A stretch of DNA of 64,000 bases from Conchocele bisecta (taxonomy: Eukaryota > Mollusca > Bivalvia > Lucinida > Thyasiridae), in assembly GCA_029237695.1 (NCBI GenBank), contig CM055265.1, positions 220,585,679 to 220,649,678 of the forward strand. The letters are read 5' to 3'. The stretch's first letter is position 1. The number at the start of each line of letters is the position of its first letter. Below, in pieces: positions 55,321 through 64,000 of the stretch. The notes below the pieces were generated by a model. It did not search any database, was not told the origin of the DNA, and saw nothing but the letters and a program-made list of their open reading frames with translations. The position numbers and the translations under genes are program-made.

Positions 55321-55674
55321 ATGTTAGCTGACGAGATTTATTTTGCTCTAATCGATGTACACGACCCTTAAACACCGTTTAGCTGGCGCAAAGGGGCTTA
55401 TCAGACTGGCCCAAGACTCTCTAGAGATGTGGCGCGAGGACGAAAAAACGGCCACCCTTTTCGCAAAGCGGATGTTAGATTCCCCCGAGTTCCCGCTCCT
55501 GTTCCAATCCAATCGCGATTGGAAGGATTGGGGAACTTAACCGGTGGCTGCAGCGAAACTTCCAACAACGGTTTAGTATTGACGACGCCTTTACCGGACG
55601 ATCTGGCGAGGGCATGTTGGAGACTGTTCGACCTACTAGAATACCTCGCATACGATGGACACGCGCAAGATTGA
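55321..55674 (+). pseudogene. Polinton small protein 5, copy B
   Basis: MLADEIYFALIDV, then a frame change to LKHRLAGAKGLIRLAQDSLE and REDEKTATLFAKRMLDS. A CCAATCGCGATTGG-bearing insert (55486-55530) and another frame change precede PDDLARACWRLFDLLEYLAY. The stop overlaps the integrase start at 55655. The insert is larger than in copy A. Confidence 0.5.
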
Positions 55675-56699
55675 GTTTGGTTCGCATAGCGCGCAAGTTA
55701 GCGAACACATACTACAGCCCCCACGGCTACTGGAAGGGGCCCACGGCCATCAAGAACCTCGCGGCCAAGGTTTCCGAAAACGCCGCCACGGAATGACTCA
55801 AGAAGTAGGCCGTCTGGCAGATCTATTTGCCCGCGCCTCACAATATTCCGAGGCCGAAATTCGACGTGCCGGTGCCGAACGAAGTACACCAAGCTGACCT
55901 CCTGTTTCTCCCTCACGATCGCGTCGGTCGCAAGACGTACAAGTACTCACTGACAATCGTTGACGTAGCGAGTCGGTATAAAGGGGCTGATCCGCTGACC
56001 ACTAAAGAGTCTAAGGAGGTGGCCGATGTTCTTTCCCGAATATATAAGAGGAGTCCTCTCAAATTGCCGAATCTTCTCCAAGTCGATCCCGGCCGCGAGT
56101 TCATGGGCGCGGTCTCTCATCTACTGGCTAAACACGACGTTTCTGTCAGACGCGGCCGCGTCTACATCCACCGGGACCAGGATATCGTGGAGCGGTTCAA
56201 TCGAACCGTGGCCGAGAGGCTTTTCGGGCACCAATATGCCAAAGAGCTTGTAGACCCTCATACGCGATCGACCGAGTGGGTGACCCGGCTGCCCGCCGTG
56301 GTCTCCGCACTGAATGGCGAGGTGACCAGATTGATCGGTGAAAAGCCCGTAGATGCCATCAAGTCTAAAATAGTGGCGCACAAACCATCTGCCGTCTCGC
56401 GCGGGCGACCCGTTGGTTTAGCGGAGAAAAGGCTTCCATCGGATGTTGCCGTCCGGTATCTCTATCAACCAGGAGAGCTCGAAGGGGGCCGCCGCCGCGC
56501 AACTGATCCCGTGTGGTCTCTCAATGTATATCATCTGGATCGATCTATTACAAAACCCGATGAGCCCGTGCTCTACTATTTGGATGATGGTCCATCGCGC
56601 GGGTTTGTTCGCGAAGAACTTCTCGCGGTGCCTTCTGACACCCAGCTGCCCCCGACTGTCCGTCACCATAGTATGTCAGGCTCTCGTCAGAGTCTTTAA
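55655..56699 (+). pseudogene. Polinton DDE integrase, copy B
   Basis: ATG 55655 (MDTRK), a frameshift near 55680, then LANTYYSPHGYWKG. Two nonsense codons follow (TGA at about 55795 for the Trp of copy A, TAG at about 55806 for Lys). From there the core is open to TAA 56697-56699 with TIVDVASRYKGAD, LQVDPGREFMGAV and DIVERFNRTVAERLFG, and a C-terminal WSLNVYHLD. The core catalytic residues are intact and the N-terminus is broken, opposite to copy A. It faces the polymerase gene 32 bp away. Confidence 0.85.
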
Positions 56700-56731
56700 T
56701 ATTCTCCCCTTTTTACAGAGTTATTTTTTGT

Positions 56732-57747
56732 CTACCTATCTATAGGCTCGGTGTGTACCCCGTCTTCCATCACTCTCCTCTTGTCGTAGTACGCCGACAA
56801 CCCCAACTCCTCCTGAGTGTACGTCTTCAACACACTGTTAACCATTCAGAATCCGTTCTCCGCCATGTCCCTACCAGCCTCGAGAGCGCTCTTGTAACTC
56901 TCCCATTTCAGATCGATAGATCTCCTCGACATCCCCTTTGCCGAGTGCTTAGTTTGTTCGTCACCGCTCACGTAGTAACACTTGCTGCACAGCGCGATGG
57001 CTCTATCTCCCTGAAATTCCAGCTTGAACAGTCCCGGACTTCTGTTGCTCCACGCATCCCACGCCAACCACTCGGCATTCTCCTTATTGAACTTTCTCTT
57101 CATCTTCTTTCTCCAGGGTCTTCTCCGACAGCGCGAAGTACATGCTGTCAGTGTCCATCTGTATAAGTTCGAAATATCCGCGATCCACGTACTTGTCCAA
57201 GAAGTTGTAGTAGAACTTCAGCATCCGGAGCTTGGCCAACTGGTAGATCGCTATGCCACACTGAAACGGTCTGTTTATCACCACTCGAGTCTTCCTGCTC
57301 GATATCTCGTAAGCCTCCCCAATCTCCTCCAGGTCTTCGAACCACGCCGACCTCAGTGCCCGGTCGACAGTCTTCTCATCCTTCGTATATGTGGTGTTCA
57401 GGTGTCTTTCTTGTGCCTCTGTCAGCTTGCCACAACACGCGTTGCCAACCAGTTTGAATATCTCCGCCAACACCGCCTTGCTCTTGTCGACGTCCCCCGT
57501 CCGTCTGGCAGCGGTGATCTCTTTAAAGAACCATTGGAACGGTTTGCCGGGTGTGTAGTCTATCACCCTATGCACCGCCTTGACGACCAGACCGTGCTCC
57601 AGATACCACTTTAGCAGCGGGGAGTATATGATCATCTTCTTGGCGGATAGGGCTCCAATGAGCTTTCTCTGACCATCGACCCTAGTCCTCCCGGTCCTGG
57701 TCAGATAATCCTTCATGTGCTGCGGAATCTCGGTCTCTTCGACTTCT
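56732..57747 (-). pseudogene. Polinton polymerase B, copy B, C-terminal third
   Basis: 57716-57084: DYLTRTGRTRVDG, motif B KLVGNACCGK, motif C MDTDSMY. A frameshift near 57095, then EWLAWDAWSNRSPGLFKLEF and GMSRRS (57103-56846). An in-frame TGA near 56846, then LSAYYDKRRVMEDGVHTEP to TAG 56732-56734. GC-rich, unlike copy A (AT-rich). Upstream sequence is replaced by satellite at 57747, so the exonuclease and N-terminal domains are lost. Confidence 0.8.
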
Positions 57748-57759
57748 CATATGCGCAGT

Positions 57760-59480
57760 CTGTTCAGGACCTACAGCGACTATTTGTGATGTGTTGCATA
57801 CCATTCACTATGTTTATTTAACTATACCATTGAACCTCCGACGACAAAGGAAAAACTTCGCCATGTGTGGGCGACGTAGTTCCTGATCAGCCTGCTCATC
57901 TGCGCAGTCTGGTCGGGACATACACTACTCATAGTGTACAAATGTTACATACTTTTCATGATGTTCTACTGAACTATAAAATTGAACCCCTGATGACAAA
58001 TGAAATTACATACTTTTCATGATGTTTTACTGAACTATAACATTGAACCTCTGATGACAAAGGAAATAATTCGCCATGTTTGGGCAGCGTAGTTCCTGAT
58101 CAGCCTGCTCATTTGTGCAGTCTGGTCGGGAACTACACTACTCATAGTGTACAAATGTTACATACTTTTCATGATGTTTTACTGAACTATAACATTGAAC
58201 CTCTGATGACAAAGGACATAATTCGCCATGTGTGGGCAGCATAGTTCCTGATCAGCCTGCTCATCTGTGCAGTCTGGTCGGGATATACGCTACTCTTAAA
58301 GTAAATATATTACATACTTTTCATGATGTTTTACTGAACTATAACATTGAACCTCTGATAACAAAGGAAATAATTCGCCATGTGTGGCCGGCGTGGTTCC
58401 TGATCAGCCTGCTAATTTGTGCAGTCTGGGCGGGAACTACACTACTCATAGTGTACTTATGTTACATTTTTTTCATGATGTGTATCGAACCAAAACATTG
58501 AACCTCTGATGACAAATGAAATAATTCGCCATGTGTGGGCGGCGTAGTTCCTGATCAGCCTGCTCATTTATGCAGTCAGGTCGGGAACTACATTACTCAT
58601 AGTGTACTTATGTTACATACTTCTCATTATGTGTATCGAATTTTAACATTGAACCTCTGATGACAAAGGAAATAATTCGCCATGTGTGGGCAGCGTGGTT
58701 CCTGATCAGTCTGCTCATTTGTGCAGTCTGGTCGGGAACTACACTGCTCATAGTGTACTAATGTTACATACTTTTCATGATGTTTTACTGAACTATAACA
58801 TTGAACCTCTGATGACAAAATAAATAATTCGCCATGAACGGCGTGGTTCCTGATCAGCCTGCTCATGTGTGCAGTCTGGTCGGGAACTACACTACTCACA
58901 GTGTACAAATGTTACATACTTTGCATGATGTGTATCGAACTTTAACATTGAACCTCTGATGACAAAGGAAATAATTCGCCATATGTGGGCGGCGTGGTTC
59001 CTGATCGGCCTTCTCATCTGCGCAGTCTGATCGGGAACCACACTGCTCATAGTATAATTATGTTACATGCTATTCACGATCTTAACTGAACTATATTATT
59101 GTACATCTGATGACAAAGTAAATAGTTCGCCATGTGTGAGCGACGTGGTCCCTGATCAGCCTTCTCATGTGTGGTCACGTCTGGTCAGGAGCTACATTGC
59201 TCATAGTGTAATCATGTCACATACTATTCATGATGTTTATTGAACTATGACATTGAATCTCTGATGACAAAGGAAATCTTCGAGACGTGTGAGCGACGTG
59301 GTTCCTGATCAGCCTGCTCATCTGCGCAGTCTGATCGGGACCCACGTTGCTCACATTGTAATTATGTTACATACATGTACTATTCACGACTTTTATTGAA
59401 CTGTACCGCTGTACCTATGATGACTGAGGAAATACTTCGCCATATGTGAGCAGCATAATCCCTGATCATAATGTAGGTGT
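57760..59480. repeat. satellite, about 152-bp monomers, roughly 11 copies
   Basis: Spacing of the shared TTCGCCATG word is 152, 152, 151, 151, 152 and 147 bp (58071, 58223, 58375, 58526, 58677, 58829, 58976). Each monomer holds GAACCTCTGATGACAAAGGA, CTGATCAGCCTGCTCAT, GCAGTCTGGTCGGGA and TTACATACTTTTCATGATG. Outer monomers (57760-58000, 59050-59480) are more diverged, as expected for an array homogenised from the centre. Confidence 0.85.
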
Positions 59481-60088
59481 GGTAAGTTACACTGTGAGAC
59501 GAATTATTTAGTGAACAATACATAACGATCATAAACTGCTGCTATTGTAGTACGGTCTTTTTTCTCGGTTGCGGGTCAATGACTATTGAAACTCTTGTTG
59601 ATAAGGGAAACCTTGCGTCACGTGCAAGCAGCGTAGACCTTGTCCATCCATCAAATAACTCGACTAGCCATTCTTGCCAGGTAACAATCGTGATGGTAGC
59701 ATAGTAATTATATCATGCTTTATTTGTGAAACGCATTTATGACATTTCTTACAGTTCAAGATGACACGGTCTGATATCCTCGCACACTTTCGCTTTCGTT
59801 TTAACGCGAGGACATCATTCAGTCACGCGTTCAGTTAAAATGTATTATAACCTGGTAGTCCACCTCCCACCCAGTTTGGAGGTGGCACGTTACCGGAGTT
59901 ATAAATAATAGTGTACATCTAACCATTTATTTCGTACATAACCTGGTAATTTTTAATCCGACCCCAAGGTTTTTTTTCGGCTTTCACAATTAATCTCAGT
60001 ACAAACGCAGAATGTCCGCATGCGTTTATTTGTTGTTTCTCCATGTTTTTGTGTTGTGTGTTCTTGTTGCACTACCGTGTTTCATATT
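59481..60088. other. non-coding interval
   Basis: No gene or clear repeat. Only a short GGAGGTGG/CCACCTCC inverted pair near 59858-59886. Confidence 0.3.
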
Positions 60089-62602
60089 GTCAAGGTCATT
60101 ACCAAGGTCAGGAATGATCCAGACAAATTGTCTCCCCTATTATCATATGAACCAAGTATACTTCAATTGTTATGACGTTATGGCCAATATAGCTTGATCT
60201 GACGAACGAAAAATGGTAACAATGCAAGGGATAGGCCAGAGTAGATACACGTAGTCACTTAATCACTTATAATGTACACTATATTACATGGGGAACACAC
60301 AGGAATACATGATACATTGACATGCGAACATCACTGTACTGTGCATGATACTATTCAATTACTACAAGGTTGTAAGCCAATCGACTGTTATACTTTAACG
60401 CAACTTAAAAGCTATAGACGAATAAACTCAGTATGTGGTATCTCAATGGTCCCGTAGTGGACAATAGTATGAATGCACAAGTACTTTGATGATCGCTAAT
60501 CAAAGTGAAATAACATACAAGTATAACATGGCATACGAACATTGGAGGACAAATGACAATCATCTGAGCTACCCCAGTGCTGGCGTATCTCAATAGATAG
60601 TGGTAACCTCTGAGTATCAAGGTCCCAAGGTCTGCCTCACCCGCAATATGAGGTCTAGTCAACAATATGGCTATAATCCAACTTCAAGTGGATTAATCCA
60701 TAAACAATATATGTAGTCTTATTACAATCCTTTAGCCATGATATGCCATGATAGGAGTATTACCATACACTATCAAAGTATACATATGTATTGCCTATGC
60801 AATATATTTCCAAAGTATGAATGTCAAAGTCAAAGCCGGATGTGGTTACATCACATGATAGTCAATAACGATAATGTTCCGGAAGCTGGTACCGGAAGTA
60901 AAGTTCCAAAGGTAGTATTATTTCCGGAAATGGTGAACCAGATGTAAAGTTCCCATGGTATCACTCGACTGTAGCAACCCGGATGTGGTAGATCGGATGT
61001 AAAGTATCCACGGTGAATCAATGGTTGTAAATACCCGGAAGTGGTAGACCGGATGTAAAATTCCGATATAATACAAAATGGCGATTATCACGATGGCTAA
61101 GACGCCGGGAAAAGTTTCACTTAGGTGACATTCAACTCGGTGGTAGTATAATGATATGATATGTGTGTATGGCGTTTCACTTCACTAAACTATGGCTGTG
61201 ACTGTCTGCTGAACGCGATGTAGCTATCACACACTGCTCTACACAGGCCTGTACCCGGAGCTGCTACACACACTGCGCCAGACAGACGTACGGACTCTCG
61301 GACGACCTGACACTCTGCACTGACTGGGGTCTGCCCTCAACGAATGGACCAAAACGTCCAATGTTGCCCGCTGGAGCGATCTCAAGAGGCTACAAAAATG
61401 AAATGAGTCTCCAATTACTGGACGAATACGCACAGACAGACAGACAGACAGACATAATGCACAACGGACTAGAACGGGAATCGAACAACGGCAAATCACA
61501 GCTGAAATAAAATGTTGTAGGTACATACCAAAATCCTCCGTGTCACTGGTGAATACAGTACTATTCTTCTGTAACCAGAAAATATGTGTCCCGCCAACAC
61601 ATAGCGAGACATCGCTTATATACGCACCAGTGAAACCATGCACGGAATAATGAATATGCCTACCCCTCGTACGACATCTCACATAAATACTACAAAACCA
61701 TGGCTTTTGCCATGTCACCCGTGGGTTATATTTGGCATAAATATATGTTCTCACGCCTTAAATTCAACCAAACCAGTGTACAGCCCTCGTGGAATAAATA
61801 CCATCCAACATGGTATACCCCACACTACAATAAATCTGCACACCATAGACCCATATCTCATAATCCGAAATCTACTCGACTGGTCTCGACAATGCGAAGG
61901 TCGCTTCTTGGCCCCGCCAAACCCCTCCATATCGGTCCTACGGCTATACACTCAAATGAGAGCACATACTAAACTCAAATATCGTGGTCATTTACGGAAA
62001 TATCACGACACAAAGCATCACCAGTATGGGATCTGATATATCCGTGTTGGCCAGTAACAAGCTATGCTGAAACACTAACCCGTGGCATACATAACAGGGC
62101 AGACCATGGTATGGTCTGCGCTATATACTGGCTTCACCTACAGAAGGTCCCTTATATGGTGAACAACTGACACGCGGACAAACTCGGCTGGCACGGACAG
62201 TGGACATCCGTAATACTAAAAGGTCTTCTCCCTAGCGAAACCAGCACACGCAGTCAACGAGTTCTCTACCACACACATGCATAGTCTGTGGCAAATATGG
62301 CGTGACATCAGTAAAACATTGCTCATAAAATAGACGTATATTTGAATCCGCAAAAATGACACGCATAAACGTATTTCCACCAATACAACATAAGCCCCCT
62401 TATTACACGCACATTGTACATGGCAAATGTACATGCTAAATCTCAGGTATGTAAAAATCACAGGTGTGTGAAATCACAGGTATGTGGAATCACAGGGATG
62501 TGAAATCAATAATACGCACAACAATACAACACAGTACCACACATCACAAATATACAATTATACGGAATCCAGAATGTACAAGAATGCACGTGTCACGCGA
62601 CA
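60089..62602. repeat. 2.5-kb dispersed repeat, copy R2
   Basis: Collinear with R1 (14845-17372), with substitutions and small indels such as an extra CAGA tandem near 61436-61451. The ORF at 61638-62036 is open here but not clearly conserved as protein. R2 ends where LINE-flanking sequence begins (62603). Confidence 0.7.
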
Positions 62603-62691
62603 CATATCCCTGACATCCCGAGGTACTCGACACGCATGTAACGCTGTGTCCACAATGTCGCTCCTTTACTGCTGTATAATACTACTCCCAA

Positions 62692-64000
62692 ATGGGTAAC
62701 GATGTGAATAGCTGGAGAGCGACAATTGGAAACTTTTATAACTGCACTCAGGGACTCTCCAAAACTTGCAAATTTAATGTATCGCCTGTGAAAGATATTC
62801 GTAACAATCTTAATCTCCTAACACATTTGTTGATAAGTTATTTCATTAAACTAGTTATTACCAGTATACGAATAACCACAATGATTCATTTATGCATTTC
62901 ATGTTTGACGATAATTCATAATGCTTTGACAGTCAGAGAACAATACCATGCACAGCCTAATAATACAATTGGAGAGACACATTTTTATGACAGTTACTTT
63001 TTATTAAACATTGATTATTACATGTTTTTGATCAAATTGAATCTACTATCAGAGGATATTGAAACAAATCCAGGTCCAAATATTAATAGTGACTCATGTT
63101 TATCAATTTTACATCAAAACATAAGAAGTGTGCGAAATAAATTAGAATATATCCAGGACAACTATTTAGATTTTGATATTTTGTGCTTGACAGAAACTCA
63201 TCTATCGCAAATTATAGAAACATCGTCCATACAACTTGAAGGATTTGACCAAATATTTAGGAAAGACAACTCTGCACACTCAGGTGGATTACTTATATAT
63301 GTTACATGTTCAATGATATCCAAACGAATAGTCGATTTAGAAACGTTCTTACCCGAGTCAATATGGATTCAAATTACTGATAAAAATGGCACATTTCTTG
63401 TATGCAATGTTTACCGCCCACCACACACAACAAATGACTTTTGGGAACGACTGAATATATGCATAGAACGGGCATCCGAAATAACCAAACATATAATAAT
63501 ATTAGGTGATATAAATGAAGATCAACTTAATCCAACCAGCAACAAGCTTAGAAATGTTATTATGATTAACAATATGAAAAACATAATAAATGAACCGACT
63601 AGGGTGACAGATCTAACGCAGACACTTATCGACCACATTGCAGTTACTGCAGAAGTATCCGTATACGATAGTGAAATCATCAAAACTCCATCGGAAATTA
63701 GTGATCATTATGGCACATATGCATATATATATTGTAACTTACCGTCTGCAACTCCGTTTAAAAGAAAAGTCTGGAAATATAAACGAGCTAATTATAACAT
63801 ATTAAATATGATGATACAAACAACAGATTGGTCATTTATTAATAATGAGGGTTGCTTAAACATAGCTTGTGAATCCTTCAAAAATAAATTTATGGGAATT
63901 TTGCATGTATGTATTCCGACTAGTCTTGTTACAATACGCCCTAATGACAAACCTTGGTATAATTCATTAATACGTAAAACATCTCGCCAGCGTGACCGTC
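62692..64000 (+). CDS. non-LTR retrotransposon ORF: 2A-like site plus AP-endonuclease domain, open to window end
   Basis: ATG 62692 is the first after a stop at 62677-62679. The frame is open through 64000 (436 codons) and continues outside the window. Residues 1-128 form a leader with WRATIGNFYNC and hydrophobic helices. LLSEDIETNPGP (63043-63078) fits the 2A consensus D(V/I)ExNPGP, with the break before the last Pro (codon 129). The endonuclease follows with HQNIRSVRNK, LCLTETHL, VYRPP, ILGDIN, IDHIAVT and SDHYG. It would nick target DNA for target-primed reverse transcription. No nonsense codons, so probably a young element. Confidence 0.85.
   Translation, partial: MGNDVNSWRATIGNFYNCTQGLSKTCKFNVSPVKDIRNNLNLLTHLLISYFIKLVITSIRITTMIHLCISCLTIIHNALTVREQYHAQPNNTIGETHFYDSYFLLNIDYYMFLIKLNLLSEDIETNPGPNINSDSCLSILHQNIRSVRNKLEYIQDNYLDFDILCLTETHLSQIIETSSIQLEGFDQIFRKDNSAHSGGLLIYVTCSMISKRIVDLETFLPESIWIQITDKNGTFLVCNVYRPPHTTNDFWERLNICIERASEITKHIIILGDINEDQLNPTSNKLRNVIMINNMKNIINEPTRVTDLTQTLIDHIAVTAEVSVYDSEIIKTPSEISDHYGTYAYIYCNLPSATPFKRKVWKYKRANYNILNMMIQTTDWSFINNEGCLNIACESFKNKFMGILHVCIPTSLVTIRPNDKPWYNSLIRKTSRQRDR

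Larger units (their letters stand above)
53439..57747. mobile_element. Polinton/Maverick element B, replication half
   Basis: Second copy of the small-gene, integrase and polymerase block, collinear with 2122-7700 of element A. It is cut at 57747, where polymerase sequence turns into satellite (ATGCGCAGTCTG...). The left edge is the right target duplication of the DNA transposon. Confidence 0.75.

Overview
The window is eukaryotic, repeat-rich DNA, most likely from a marine or freshwater invertebrate. A bivalve mollusc is favoured because short dispersed hairpins of the type CTGATCAG...CAGTCTG, foldback elements and TE-derived multicopy genes dominate. That assignment rests on recognition, not on a database search. 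Host coding sequence is sparse. I see a first coding exon that looks like thymidine phosphorylase (13668-13839, +), a possible first exon of a chromodomain-type protein (24686-24847, -) and a weak terminal exon (40279-40460, -). Almost everything else is mobile-element sequence of different ages.

The most informative content is two damaged Polinton/Maverick (virus-like) elements. Element A (about 2067-9796) carries five small conserved genes and a retroviral-type integrase on the + strand, facing a protein-primed DNA polymerase B on the - strand, then a divergently transcribed zinc-finger gene. Element B is split. Its capsid half (about 41295-48453) holds a membrane protein with PPxY motifs, a fibre-like protein, a penton-like protein, a conserved about 405-codon protein, an acidic coiled-coil/membrane protein, the major capsid protein and the packaging ATPase. 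Its replication half (53439-57747) repeats the small genes, integrase and polymerase. The halves are separated by a 4985-bp DNA transposon (48454-53438) with imperfect terminal inverted repeats. That transposon holds a decayed transposase and a Gypsy integrase fragment, so the order is Gypsy inside transposon inside Polinton. Most Polinton genes are pseudogenes, broken by nonsense codons and frameshifts.

Short palindromes (CCAATCGMGATTGG, TCAACASTGTTGA and relatives) are scattered through both Polintons, inside and outside genes. They occupy equivalent sites in A and B with different palindromes. This is the best candidate for an undescribed system. Element A also looks mosaic: its small genes and integrase closely match B, while its polymerase is AT-rich and much more divergent.

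The 9.8-41 kb interval is host and repeat DNA. It contains a 2.5-kb duplicated unit (14845-17372, again at 60089-62602), many perfect or near-perfect hairpins, pogo-like MITEs, a foldback family built from about 21-bp units (10826-11230, 34749-35036, 35862-36385), a CGAG-rich palindromic element (34300-34606), a (CTAT)n tract next to a LINE-like tail (35309-35714) and fragments of two multicopy invertebrate gene families. Downstream of Polinton B lies an about 152-bp tandem satellite (57760-59480). LINEs lie at both edges: a 3' end at 1-1951, and at 62692-64000 an uninterrupted ORF with a 2A-like DIETNPGP site followed by an AP-endonuclease domain, running off the window.
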